DNA of 64,000 nt, from NCBI GenBank assembly GCA_001599815.1, contig BCIA01000002.1:682001-746000 (forward strand). Direction: 5' to 3'. The stretch's first letter is position 1. Each line of letters opens with the position of its first letter. The position numbers were made by a program, and so were the translations under genes. Source of the DNA: Furcasterigmium furcatum (lineage: Eukaryota > Ascomycota > Sordariomycetes > Glomerellales > Plectosphaerellaceae). The notes beneath the pieces are model-generated. The model searched no databases. It was given only the letters and a program-made list of their open reading frames with translations, and was not told the DNA's origin. This document shows, piece after piece, positions 1 to 10,575 of the stretch.

Positions 1-1
1 C

Positions 2-1582
2 CTCACCGCACAGATCGCCAGCGCGCTGCCAGGCCAGCTCAGGAAACTCTCGGAGGTATTCCTCAACATCTTCCAGGTCTCCGGGCAGGCCAACGAGTGG
101 CTTCAGACCCTGGTGGAGGACGAGATCGACGGTGTCGGCAGCCAGTCCCAGATGAGAAAGTTCCGCTTCGGCAACCGCCTGAAGTCGAACGAGTCGCTCG
201 AATCCGCGAGTGATCGCGAGCACTTCGTGCGGGAGACCGGCAGGTCCCTCGCCGGAGAAGCTAACCTGCTGTTCAGAGGCAACACGCTGCTTACGCAAGC
301 GCTCGAGTTTCACTTGAGACGAGCAGGCAAAGAATACCTCGAGCACATGCTGGCGGCCAAGGTCAACGAGATCAACGAGCTGAACCCGAACTGCGAGGTC
401 GATCCGAGCAAGATGAAGCCTGGAGAGAACCTCCAGCAGAATTGGGATCGCCTCCTGCAGATGGCCACTGAGATTTGGCAGTGCATCAGCAAAGACCCGA
501 CAAAATGCCCGCCGGAGCTGCGATCGATCCTCAAGTATGTGCGCGCCGTCGCCGAAGACCGCTATGGCGACTGGTTGAGGACGGTGAAATACACCAGTGT
601 CTCGAGTTTCCTCTTCCTGCGATTCATCTGCCCGGCGATCCTGAGCCCGAAGCTTTTCGGCCTCCTGCCTGATCATCCCCGACCTCGAGCGCAGCGCACA
701 TTCACCCTCATCGCGAAGGCTCTGCAAGCCCTCGGAAATCTCACGACCTTCGGCAAGAAAGAGGACTGGATGGAGCCAATGAACAAGTTCCTGAACGCAC
801 AGCGCACTTCCATCAGAGACTACATCGACTCCATCTGCGCCATTCCCGTGCAGACTACCAAGGTTCCCGTGGGCCCTTCATATTCCACCCCCATGACGAT
901 CCAGGCCCGTCTCTCGCCCAATGCTCGCGAAGGCTTCCCGGCCCTACCTCATCTCATTGATCACGCTCGTAACTTTGCGGCCCTGGTCAAGCTCTGGACA
1001 CAGGTCAACCCGCTTGCGTCCCCGGACCATGCGCTGAACAACTTTGACGGTGGAGATGATATTCTCATCTTCAACGAGATGTGCATCGCCCTGCAACAAA
1101 GGACTGACACGTGTCACGCGAAATTTGAGAGCTTCCGCGTGCCAGATTCGGCCTCGCCGTCGGTGTCTGACCTTGCTGAGGTCCTCGAGCATAGTACTAT
1201 GCTAGACACAAGCAGCGCATCGTTTGGGACGCCCGGCATGACAGTGTCTTCCCCAGAGACTTACAACTCACCGCACTTCGATACACTGAGGCCCCCGGGA
1301 TCGGCGGGCAGCGATCTGACGCTTGAGCCTGCTTCGTCTTCTCGGCGCAGTCGCGAGCACAGAAGGGGCAGAGAGGTTTCGCAATCCATGAGGCACGTTT
1401 CTGGCCAGTCGGACATGAGTTCCTCAGGCAGCGGAGGCACGCTCAAGCGACACGCCAACGGGAGGCGGAACATCCTGTCGGGCATCATGAAGCCGTTTGG
1501 CCGAAGCGACTCGCCCGATGGCTCTTCGTCCCTGTCCCGATCGGGCAAGAGTCTAGAGAGGACGTGGAACCAGGGGGGTTAG
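2..1582 (+). CDS. Ras GTPase-activating protein, C-terminal part (5' truncated by window edge)
   Basis: The frame is open from base 2 to a TAG at 1580-1582, about 526 residues, so the start lies outside the window. RasGAPs supply an arginine finger that speeds GTP hydrolysis by Ras-family GTPases. Two hallmarks are visible. One is the motif LFRGNTLL, whose Arg codon at 275-277 is the likely arginine finger. The other is FLFLRFICPAI near 605-640, the FLR..xPA signature that holds the finger loop. The GAP helices run on to about 830. The last roughly 170 residues are Ser/Arg-rich and probably disordered. By order and spacing it resembles the Bud2/SynGAP-like class with an upstream C2 domain, but that region is not present here, so the subfamily is an inference. 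No intron is needed in the visible part. Confidence 0.88.
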   Translation, partial: LTAQIASALPGQLRKLSEVFLNIFQVSGQANEWLQTLVEDEIDGVGSQSQMRKFRFGNRLKSNESLESASDREHFVRETGRSLAGEANLLFRGNTLLTQALEFHLRRAGKEYLEHMLAAKVNEINELNPNCEVDPSKMKPGENLQQNWDRLLQMATEIWQCISKDPTKCPPELRSILKYVRAVAEDRYGDWLRTVKYTSVSSFLFLRFICPAILSPKLFGLLPDHPRPRAQRTFTLIAKALQALGNLTTFGKKEDWMEPMNKFLNAQRTSIRDYIDSICAIPVQTTKVPVGPSYSTPMTIQARLSPNAREGFPALPHLIDHARNFAALVKLWTQVNPLASPDHALNNFDGGDDILIFNEMCIALQQRTDTCHAKFESFRVPDSASPSVSDLAEVLEHSTMLDTSSASFGTPGMTVSSPETYNSPHFDTLRPPGSAGSDLTLEPASSSRRSREHRRGREVSQSMRHVSGQSDMSSSGSGGTLKRHANGRRNILSGIMKPFGRSDSPDGSSSLSRSGKSLERTWNQGG

Positions 1583-3837
1583 GCGGATATATGCCATCTC
1601 CTTCCGGACCACGATCGACGTCTTTTTCTTTCTTCATGTTTACCCACAAAAGTACGAGCCGGGGACGATAGACCCCTGGGCTTATTCGTTACCCAACTCT
1701 CCTATGTCTTGAAAGAAGCGGTTTGGCTTGTCCACCGAACCTGGATATGTTCCCCAGAAACGGGGACGAGGCCGCGACTTTACTTGTTCGGCCTCTCTGA
1801 TGATATCATGTTTCGCTCCCCAGCCCCGGTTGGCCGGCGGCGCCGGGTGGGCTTGTGGGAGGGAGGGTTATGGACGAAAGTGGAACATGTATATACCCCC
1901 GTTATGCGATGGTGAGAACCACACGAACATGATATTTATCGCACATATTGGTCGCAAGCGAGTGGCCAGCCCGTGGGATCTCCAGCTACATACGTAGATC
2001 GCGCATATTTCGGCATGCGAGACGGGTTCGTCCCGCCTGAATGTCAATGGTTTTCGTCCCATCTACGAGTGCGTCCGGTCGGTTCTAGAAGCCCGGAGTT
2101 GAGCAGAATAGGTAGTATCGGCGAAGAGTGCGACGATCATGATGCGACGCAGCTCGTCTCAGGCGAGCCGCTCAGCCTCGCTGCAGACCGTGTGGTCCTG
2201 GGGTCAGCGGGGAGTAGATTGCGAGCAGCCTGATCGCCAGCTTGGCCAACTGCTTCTCCTGAACAAGGTCGGTGGTGATCGCCGTTCGAGTTCCGGGGAT
2301 GGTTGGGACGATATGTGCGAGCAGAGCAGACATAAACATCCTGCGTTTTCCAGCGCTGAGGCGTAATGCTCCGTCCACTAGGTACTATAGCGCCATCACT
2401 AGTGACTACCTAGGTAGCCCTGCGGTAATTGGGTCTTGCTGCGCTGGCCTCCGACTCTGGTAGAGCAGAGGTCAACAGGAGGGAGAGAAGAGGCTGGTCA
2501 TTCAGGGGCTCGGATTTTCGCCTCTCCGAGACCGTCTGAAGTCGAGCTTGCCAGACTAGAGACTAGTGAGGCAGTAGCGACGGGCACTATACGTCAAACA
2601 GGACCCTCCATGTGAGTAACGTTATGTTCTCCTGGTCCAAGCTGTGTGGGTGGGAAAGGTGTGTGATTCACTGCAGAAGGGGGAAAGAAGGCCGCTTTGA
2701 CAGGAAAAGGGGGCTCTGTTTCCAACTGCATTATGTCAGCGAATGGAGCCCTCCAATTGGCTGGCGGCAGTTGAACCCCAGAACCCTGCGACAATCATGC
2801 TTCAACTTCAACCTCACCAACACCACAACACCCCCTGAGCTTTTGCTACCGTCCCTTGTCTTCACTGCATCCAGACAACCTGCTCAGGGAGCAGGCGGGA
2901 CTCCGCGTTTCTTGGCGCAGGCGCTGATTTCTTGTTTCGGACGACATGGGCCCAGGAAAAGATGCGATTGGTCCGACGGCCATCTGGCCTCAGTCTGGCC
3001 TTTACGATCAATCGCAGTCGAAGCTGGGCGTTGTTCGGCACTCGAAACTCTGGCTTGGAGATGTTTCTTTTGGCAATCTGGGGCTGGTATCAAGTGATAT
3101 CGAGGGGCAGGGACCTTGAAACCTGCTGAGCTGCCTCTCCGATTCCTCTTTCTGAGGGCCCGGGCAACTTCAGGTCGACAAGTCCCAGGATGGAATAGTA
3201 CCTGCCCGACATCAGGCACGGCAGCGCCGATCCTCGCGATATCTTTCCCGACAGGCGCGAAAGGCTTCCCGGACTTGGCATCTGATATACCCCCCGTCGC
3301 TAGCGAGGCGCAGGCTTCATCTGATGTTTAAAACATGAGACCACCACGCCGTACTGCACATATCCCAGTCGCACATCTCGTCCAGGCCGTCTTTCGTACG
3401 ATTGCCCAGCAATTCAGAGCAGCTCAGCCTCGCAAGCTCCCTGGAAGCCAAGGCCTACGTGCGGCGTCTCGCGATGCCGTCCCAACCCGGCTAGCCAGGA
3501 GCTCGCGCGTGGCCTCTGGTGGCGAGTTGATGGGCCAGTCCCATGGTTGAGATGAGTCTCCCCTATCCTGACGTGCCCATAGTATTTAGATGACAGGCCA
3601 TCCGGCCTCATGTTCTGGATGGAGTCTCTCGGCAGCCTCTTCGCTCTCTCAACGCCATCGTCTTGCAGTCCGTCTCTAGGGACCTGTCCCTCTACCTTCC
3701 TTGATCTCTCTGCTTTTCATTCTCTTCTCCGGTGCTAGGTCACCCGCTCCTCTGGCGAGCTTTTGTTCTATTCTTTCCTTTGAAAGGCCTTCTTCCGCCC
3801 CTTTTGGCATATTCAGTCTCTCATCAAGTCTCTCATC
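1583..3837. other. intergenic region, RasGAP to wall protein
   Basis: No coding region can be supported here. It contains a perfect 12-bp palindrome at 2406-2417 (listed separately). A strongly pyrimidine-rich stretch at about 3690-3835 directly precedes the next ATG and looks like the 5' leader of that gene. Confidence 0.6.
2406..2417. repeat. 12-bp perfect palindrome
   Basis: CTACCTAGGTAG reads the same on both strands. A related sequence, ACTAGGTACTA, lies about 20 bases upstream, and CTAGG-TG-CCTAG occurs at 7688-7699. It could be a site for a dimeric regulator; no function is shown by the sequence. Confidence 0.5.
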
Positions 3838-5799
3838 ATGATCTTCAACACCAAGACCGCCGCCGCCACCCTTGCCATCGCCGGCTGGGCTTCTGCTCAA
3901 ACCCTTAGACAGGGCCAGGAGATCGTCGTCCCCGTGCCCGGCCTCCAGAACGGCAACCAGTCTGATGCGATTGACGCAGTGCAGCCTCCGCCTCCCGAGG
4001 TGATCGTCGAGCCCCCAGTGACGACAGTGATCGACGATGCTGCCGACGTCACTCTCGACTTCACCTCTACAGGCGTTCTCACCTCGTCCAGCGTCGAGGG
4101 TGCGCCGAGCCCTATTTTTGAGTCCACCTCCATCATTGAGGTGGCGAGCTCGTCCGTCGAGACGGTCGAGGCCATCGCCAGCTCCTCTATCATTGTGACT
4201 GAGTCCTCGTCCCTCGTCGGGGCTGAGACCTCATCTCTGGCTCTCAACGAGACCTCTTCTGTCGAGACGGCCGAGGCAGTTCAGACCTCCTCTGTCATTG
4301 TGGTTGAGTCCTCTTCCCTGGTCGGTGCCGAGACCTCGTCCCTGGCTCTCAACGAGACCTCTTCAATCATTGCCGAGTCGACTACCTCTGCTGTAGAGTC
4401 GGTCTCGACCTCAGTCCCTGTCTCTTCCGACCTCACCGCCGACAGGAATCTGATCTTCCCCAACGCAACAGTGACCCAGGCCATCACGGAAGTTCAGACC
4501 TCGGTGGAGACCTCCCTGCAAGTCTCGACTCTCATTCAGGTCGAGACCCTGACTCAAGTCCTGGATAACAACGTTACCGTAACCAACGTCGTCACCAACG
4601 AGCAAACCATCACGGCGCCTCCCGGTCCCCCTGCCACCGAGACCGTGTCTCTCGTTTCCACCCAAATCATCACCCAGCCCTCCGTCATCATCGTACAGCA
4701 GGTCACCTTCTTCGTCTTCCAGTCCGGCCTCGGTGGCATCTGCCCCGCCGTCCAGCCGGCTCCTGCTCCTCCCGCCGTTCCCGGCCAGCCTGCTCCTCTG
4801 CCTGGCCAGGGCGGCTTCATCGTCGGTGGCCAGACCTTCCCCCAGTTCCAGCAGGCTTGCCTGGCTGCTTGCAACATCCAGCTCAACCAGTGCCAGTCCA
4901 TCATTGGCCCCGGAATCCAGCTCACCCAGTGCCAGTCTCAGTTCATCGCCTGCCAGGGTGCCGCCGCCACCGCCACCGTCACGGTTTCCGTCCCGACGAC
5001 CATTACTCAGACCGTCATCCTCCCCCCTGAGGCAGTCCAGACTGATGCCCCGGCCGTGACCTCCAAGATCGTCGAGGGCGGCGGCCAGGTCATCACGACC
5101 ACCGTTCTGGCAAGTGATGTCGTCGCGACGGTTGGCACTGGCGGAGTCAGCATCGTCACCGTAACTGCCACGCCCGCTCCCCCTGCTGCCCCTGCGCCCT
5201 CGCAGCCTCCCGCCGCGCAGCCTCCTGCCGCGGAGCCTCCCGTCAGGCAACCTCCCGCCGCGCAGCCTCCCGTCAAGCAGCCGCCGCAGCCCATCACCTC
5301 CATCGTCACGGTGACTCTGGGCGGCAGCCCCGGCCAGCCCCCCATCATCTCCACCGCCACAGTCACCCTCCAGCAGCCCGAGCCCTCCAAGGAGGTCGAG
5401 GCCCAGCAGCCCCATACCAGCGTCGTGACCATCACCATGGGCCAGCAGACAGGCGTCATCACCATGACCGTCCCTGCCGCCCTGCCCACCGGCGCCGACG
5501 GCTGCCAGATTTGCCAGCCCCCCGTCACGGTCACCGAGACCCGCGTCCTGACCGAGACGGTCTCCTTCTGCCCGCCCCAGGCCGCGACCGACGTCATCAC
5601 CGAGTCGGTCACGCCCACCGAGTTCATCACCGAGACCATCATCGCCTCGGAGTCGGTAGTCGTGCCNCCTCCCGCCGAGACTCCCGAGCCGGAGAAGGTC
5701 GGCAAGGCCGGCAAGACCGGAAAGGTCGGCAAGCACCACGTCGAGAGCTATTTCGACAGCCGGAGGAAGCGCTCGCTGCGCGCCCACCGCCGCTATTAG
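3838..5799 (+). CDS. secreted Ser/Thr/Pro-rich cell-wall-type protein
   Basis: Single exon, 653 residues. A signal peptide is visible at residues 1-20, with a hydrophobic core and a likely cut after GWASA. The chain continues as a Ser/Thr/Val-rich region (about 70-210) containing two tandem 35-residue repeats, with NET sequons for N-glycosylation. A cysteine-bearing block follows (about 300-380, Cys pairs in CLAACNIQLNQC and CQSQFIAC), then TVTVT-type repeats and a proline-rich stretch of QPPAA/QPPVK units (about 455-485). There is no hydrophobic C-terminal tail, so no GPI anchor. Instead it ends in a Gly/Lys repeat and the basic sequence DSRRKRSLRAHRRY. An adhesin-like or structural wall protein is the best description; no named family is recognised. 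Base 5667 is N, but its codon is CCN, so the residue is proline whatever the base. Confidence 0.8.
   Translation: MIFNTKTAAATLAIAGWASAQTLRQGQEIVVPVPGLQNGNQSDAIDAVQPPPPEVIVEPPVTTVIDDAADVTLDFTSTGVLTSSSVEGAPSPIFESTSIIEVASSSVETVEAIASSSIIVTESSSLVGAETSSLALNETSSVETAEAVQTSSVIVVESSSLVGAETSSLALNETSSIIAESTTSAVESVSTSVPVSSDLTADRNLIFPNATVTQAITEVQTSVETSLQVSTLIQVETLTQVLDNNVTVTNVVTNEQTITAPPGPPATETVSLVSTQIITQPSVIIVQQVTFFVFQSGLGGICPAVQPAPAPPAVPGQPAPLPGQGGFIVGGQTFPQFQQACLAACNIQLNQCQSIIGPGIQLTQCQSQFIACQGAAATATVTVSVPTTITQTVILPPEAVQTDAPAVTSKIVEGGGQVITTTVLASDVVATVGTGGVSIVTVTATPAPPAAPAPSQPPAAQPPAAEPPVRQPPAAQPPVKQPPQPITSIVTVTLGGSPGQPPIISTATVTLQQPEPSKEVEAQQPHTSVVTITMGQQTGVITMTVPAALPTGADGCQICQPPVTVTETRVLTETVSFCPPQAATDVITESVTPTEFITETIIASESVVVXPPAETPEPEKVGKAGKTGKVGKHHVESYFDSRRKRSLRAHRRY
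4156..4365 (+). repeat. two tandem copies of a 105-bp (35-codon) unit
   Basis: Copy 1 is 4156-4260 and copy 2 is 4261-4365, head to tail and in frame inside the secreted protein. The last 20 residues of each unit, ESSSLVGAETSSLALNETSS, are identical although several codons differ at silent positions. The first 15 residues differ at six places. Confidence 0.9.
5203..5290 (+). repeat. proline-rich short tandem repeats in coding sequence
   Basis: Five to six degenerate copies of a 15-18 base unit encode QPPAA, EPPVR and QPPVK pentapeptides in the secreted protein, a probable extended spacer. Confidence 0.7.
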
Positions 5800-6186
5800 A
5801 CGGCCTGGTCCTCTCGAGCGGGTGATACCCGGGGGCCCAACACGCCTCCACACGTTTTCCTATCCTGTTTTTTTATATCTGTAACATCCATGGTAGCGGC
5901 TGGGCCTGACCACACCGGATAGCAAGAGGGGGAGGGAGCATTGTTATACTTTGGGGATTTTTCACTGGGGTTTTCCTTATGTCAGGCTGCAATGAATTAT
6001 GACCGGGCCAGGTCCCTTGGATACCTCCGTGTATAAGGTAGATAAAATACATCAACAATACCAGAAGGTGGTACCAAACTTCAGCCCCTATCTTCGAGGC
6101 CTGGGAAATGCCCGTGTTCCGCGCTTATCATTGTCGCTGTGTCTCGACGTGTATTGTCAGATCTTCCCGACTTGGTCTCTCCCCTT
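5800..6186. other. convergent 3' region
   Basis: It lies between the stop of the wall protein (plus) and the stop of the AT-hook protein (minus). A T-run followed by TATAT near 5867-5878 is the only notable signal and may belong to 3'-end formation of the plus-strand gene. Confidence 0.5.
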
Positions 6187-7518
6187 TTACTCGATAGGAT
6201 CATCATAGTAGTCCCCAATGCCTCGGATGCTGATCCGCCCGTCTCTTGCTTTCTGCTTCGGGCGGCCTCTTCGTGGTGCTTGTGTGACGCTCAGCTGTAC
6301 AACAGGTCTTTTTTCTGGCGCGGGGGTCCTAGCAAGACGGCCCTTGAATGGCCTCGGCTGCACAAAAGTAAACCCGGCTGCTGCTTCCGGGCTGGAATCC
6401 GGAGCCGACGCCTGGGCAAGCATCGAAATGGCATCGGAGACATCGGCATCTATCGATGGTAGTTGGGATGGTGGTTCTTCCACGGCTGGTGTAGGCGATG
6501 ACTCGCAGTCCGAGGATGATATGCCATCGAAAATTGCTGGCACAGTCTCTGAGTCGGGGATTCTTTCACTCAGCACTTCCCCTGTGTCCTCGAAAGATTC
6601 CGGATCGGTGTCTGATGTCTCTTCGGAATGATCCTGCAGGGGCGGGGAACTTGGGCGTTGCAACTCGGTAGTAGATCCCACAGATGAGGACTGTCGAAAA
6701 CGATGAAGTTGTGCGAAGCGTTGAGGTACAGGCTGGTGCAAGGTCGCAGGGGACGACTCGATATGCAGTATGCCTGATGAGGGCTTTGGAGAGGACAATG
6801 GGCTCCTCGTACTATCGCTTCCGAGATGAGATGAAACCTTCGTCGAAAAATATGACCGTGCTGTGGGGGAGAGCTGAGAGCGTATAGTTTGGCTCCCTAT
6901 CGTGACCTTGATCCGCTGTTTCTGGGACGCGGACGGATGCCGGCCTTGAGAGAATGACAGGTTTTGATCATGTGCAAATGTCTGCCGCCATCCGTTGTCT
7001 GAACGATTATCCTGGCGTCTGAAGCCCCATTTGCCCTTTCTGGAAGGGCTGCTCTGCGCTGGGAATACGATTGCAAGAGGCTTTTGGATGCTCGTGCCAA
7101 CCCAGTCACCTCGTCGAAGGAGCTTTCGGCGCTTCTCTTCCAAGCTGGACACTCTGGTTTCGTCTTCTCCTGCCGTCTCATGCCGCTGTCTTTTGATTTT
7201 CCGTGAGGCATCGGATGGGCGCGCTGAAATCGGGCTGCTCCCTGATGCTTTCCGTTGGAGGGCAGCGAGTTTTCGTCGATCTGGGGAGCGATCTGGCTGA
7301 CGGCCATAGCTAGACCAACTGGAGCGAGAAGATGCTCTTAGAGGAGAACCATGGCCGGGCGAGTCGCATCCAGGAAATGCAATGACGGCTTGCTGGTTTT
7401 GGGAAGCATGCCGGAGCTTCAATCTGGCTTTAGCATGAGATTGCTTCAGCTTGATTGCTCCGGTTCGAGAAGAAGTGTTCTTGGAGTGGCGTTGAAGGGC
7501 GCCGTCTGTCCAGTTCAT
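6187..7518 (-). CDS. uncharacterised basic protein with AT-hook motif, probably nuclear
   Basis: Single exon, 443 residues, ATG at 7518. No enzyme or named domain is recognised. The N-terminal half is very basic and Ser/Arg-rich. It contains a block that looks conserved, EKRRKLLRRGDWVGTSIQKP (about residues 128-147), followed by a region that reads like short beta strands. The middle is acidic and Ser/Thr/Pro-rich (about 275-360). Near the C-terminus APRRGRPKQKA (about 415-425) carries the RGRP core of an AT-hook, a minor-groove DNA-binding motif. Nuclear location and DNA contact are inferences from this motif and the basic composition. It is transcribed divergently from the ceramidase gene across about 600 bp. 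Confidence 0.65.
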   Translation of the reverse strand: MNWTDGALQRHSKNTSSRTGAIKLKQSHAKARLKLRHASQNQQAVIAFPGCDSPGHGSPLRASSRSSWSSYGRQPDRSPDRRKLAALQRKASGSSPISARPSDASRKIKRQRHETAGEDETRVSSLEEKRRKLLRRGDWVGTSIQKPLAIVFPAQSSPSRKGKWGFRRQDNRSDNGWRQTFAHDQNLSFSQGRHPSASQKQRIKVTIGSQTIRSQLSPTARSYFSTKVSSHLGSDSTRSPLSSPKPSSGILHIESSPATLHQPVPQRFAQLHRFRQSSSVGSTTELQRPSSPPLQDHSEETSDTDPESFEDTGEVLSERIPDSETVPAIFDGISSSDCESSPTPAVEEPPSQLPSIDADVSDAISMLAQASAPDSSPEAAAGFTFVQPRPFKGRLARTPAPEKRPVVQLSVTQAPRRGRPKQKARDGRISIRGIGDYYDDPIE

Positions 7519-8122
7519 CCCGAAAAGGGGGCGAGGGCGTCGAAGAGAAGAAGCACATCTGCGAGAGAAAGTAGACTGGGGCAGGACAGTGAGGCTGATG
7601 AGCCGAGGTGAACTGAACTGAACTGAGCTGAATTGGGTTATCGTCAGGTTGAGTGCCGAGTTCCTACAAGAAACCCCCAGAGTCCGACTAGGTGCCTAGA
7701 CCGGCAGGAACTACCCGTGTTATAGAAGGGGCAGGTCCTACGTCCAGGATGACTCCCTCCTTCCTCGCGATGCCCATTTGAGCTCCTTCGTCCGATCCGT
7801 GAAGTTGGCCAAACTGAATAAACCAAGTTGAAACAACCCGTTTAGCGGTTGGGTTGACGGCCTTGGGCGGCACGTGGATGCAACTACGAGACGCCATTCG
7901 AGTAGCCGTCGGTCTCAGGTGACGCACGTCATCATCATAGGTCGGCAGTCACCCTTCATTCTCGACGTCAACACATGGTGACCACGGCCTCAAACTACAT
8001 CTTTTTTCGTATGAAAATTCAAACCCGGAAGGCTTGGCCTACCATTCGCAAGAGGAACTTGAGGCTGTATCATGCATCGGGCGAGATCACCATAGCGACA
8101 CCCAAGCATACCCTCCGGCACC
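7519..8122. promoter_or_regulatory. divergent promoter region, AT-hook protein / ceramidase
   Basis: About 600 bp between two start codons on opposite strands. It holds a short pentanucleotide repeat, AACTG in about four copies at 7611-7630 on the minus-gene side, and the inverted repeat CTAGG-TG-CCTAG at 7688-7699. No specific regulator site can be assigned. Confidence 0.45.
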
Positions 8123-10575
8123 ATGACTTACACCCCAGCGGATGGCACTGAGATGCCGCCCTCATCGATGTTGGACCCCAAGGACCCTCGCCATGACCGA
8201 CGAGACCTGCCGGCTTCTCGCAGCTTGGGCACGACCGGTAATGGCAGGCGATGGCGCGTTGCCCGAATGCTAGCTTTGATGCTCGTTGCAGCAGCCATCG
8301 CAGTGCTCGTGCTTCCCGGCTTCCCTCTCACCAACGTCTCTCCCTTGCGAGACTGGTTCTCCAAAACCGGGGAATCACTACGTACTGATCACGATACATA
8401 CCTCATCGGTGTAGGAAAAGCAGACATCACAGGTCCAGTCGTGGAAATCAACATGATGGGCTACGCAGATCCCAAACAGAAGGGCACTGGTCTTCGACAG
8501 AGGCTGTACGCCCGCGCTTTCATCATCGGAACTCCCGAGAAGCCCGCCGATAGATTCGTTTATGTCGTTATAGACACGCAGTCTGGAGATACCGCAGTTC
8601 GCTACGGAATTCTAGACGGCCTCGCGGCCTTGGGCGGGGACTATTCCCTGTACGGACAGCAAAACGTCGCCATCACCGGCACACACTCGCACTCCGGTCC
8701 AGGAGCCTGGCTTAACTACCTCCTCCCCCAGATTACGAGCAAGGGCTTCGATAAACAGAGCTACAGAGCCATAGTTGACGGGACCATCTTGGCTATCCAG
8801 CGCGCACATCGAAATTTGCAACCCGGCCACCTCTCCCTCGGGTCCACCAAGGTTCAGGGGGCAAGCATCAACCGCTCGCTCTTTGCTTATCTGGCGAATC
8901 CTGAGGCCGAGCGTTCCAAATACAACATCACCAGCGACGATGATGGCTCGGCGGAGAAAACACTGACCCTTCTCAAATTCCAGCGAGCCTCTGATGCCAA
9001 GAATATCGGTATACTCACATGGTTTCCAACCCATGGCACCTCGATGCTCGGCAACAACACCCTCATAACGGGCGACAACAAAGGTGTGGCAGCGTCGCTA
9101 TTTGAAAAGAGCATGCGGACGCAACCGACCGCTGCAGAAGGATTTGTTGCGGGCTTTTCCCAGGCCAACGTGGGCGATGTCAGTCCCAACGTGCTCGGCG
9201 CTTGGTGTGAAGACGGCTCAGGTGAGCAGTGTGACTTCAAGAAGAGTACCTGCAGCGATGGCAAGAGCCAGGCTTGCCATGCGCGAGGCCCTTTCTTCCG
9301 GGAGAAGGACAATGGCGCCAAGTCGTGCTTCGAGATTGGAAGACGCCAGTTCGACGCATCGAGGACTCTCTACGAACAAATGACCAGCACTCAGGTTGCC
9401 CACCGACTCAGTGGTGCCTCAGTCAAGGCTTTCCATGTTTTTCACAACATGTCTGGATTCCACTTTGATCTGCCTAACGGCACGGAAGTCTCAACATGCC
9501 CGGCTGCCCTTGGCTACTCTTTCGCCGCAGGAACCTCGGACGGTCCCGGAGCATTCGACTTCACCCAGCATGGCTCCAACTCCTCCAACACTTCTCCAGT
9601 CTGGAAAGTCGTCTCGGGCTTTCTGAAGAAGCCAGGCAAGGGGCAAGTCGCATGCCAGGCACCGAAGCCGATCTTGCTGGATGTTGGCGAGGTTTCCAAG
9701 CCTTATCAATGGACACCAAATATTGTCGACATCCAGGCGTTCAGGGTCGGGCAGCTGGTCATTATTGTGAGTCCAGGTGAGGCGACGACCATGGCCGGCC
9801 GTCGCTGGAAGGAGGCTGTCAAGAGTGCTGCCGAAGCACTCTTCAAGAAGGAAGATGCTGGCAAAGAAGCCGTCGTGGTCCTGGGAGGCCCTGCAAACAG
9901 TTACACCCACTACATCTCAACGGAAGAGGAGTACAGGTACGTGCACTCAAATAATATTGACCAGCCGCGGCCATGACTGACAATGTTTTTAGTATTCAAC
10001 GCTACGAAGGTGCCTCGACCCTGTACGGCCAATGGACTCTTTCTGCATACATCAATCGCACCCTTCATTACCTCCCTTTCCTGGCGGCCAATGCGGAGGC
10101 CTCGCCGCCCCCAGGCCCGTTCCCTCCAGACAACAGTAACAGATCTCTGAACTTTATCACCGGGGTGGTCCGAGATGGTGCGCCTCTCTTCCGCCACTTC
10201 GGAGACGTCAAAAAGGATGTTGGAGCAGTCTATTATCCCGGGGAAATAGTCCGAGCAACTTTCATCGGCGCCAACCCGCGGAATAATCTGCGCCTGGAGC
10301 AAACGTATGCCGCCGTTGAGAGATTGGACGAAGCAGGAGGCACTGAGACATGGGAGACTGTACGAGACGACAGTGATTGGGACCTCATCTTCACGTGGAC
10401 GCGGACGAGTGAGGTGCTAGGTCACAGCGATGTGGAGATTATATGGGAGACAGAAACCGGAGAAGTGACACCCGGAACCTACAGACTGCATTATTATGGC
10501 GACGCAAAGTCCCTGACTGGGAAGATCACTGAGTTTGAGGGCGTCAGCGGGAACTTTAGGATCATGGAACGGTAG
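8123..10575 (+). CDS. neutral ceramidase
   Basis: Two exons, 8123-9936 and 9993-10575, give 798 residues. The 56-bp intron (9937-9992) has a GTACGT donor and a CTGAC branch site. Neutral ceramidases hydrolyse the amide bond of ceramide to sphingosine and a fatty acid. A hydrophobic segment at about residues 47-66 (LALMLVAAAIAVLVLPGF) acts as signal anchor, so the enzyme domain faces the secretory lumen or outside. It opens with GVGKADITGPV. The zinc-site motif THSHSGPG has H188 and H190, and GDVSPN has S354, the position of the nucleophilic serine in this family. Exon 2 encodes QRYEGASTLYG and the C-terminal beta domain. Domain order and length match the family. A P450 gene follows on the same strand. 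Confidence 0.93.

Noticed and set aside
4411..5853. 480-codon open frame antisense to the secreted wall protein
   Set aside because: It mirrors the codon bias of the sense gene, is Gly/Asp/Arg-monotonous and has no domain; the sense strand has a signal peptide and ordered features.
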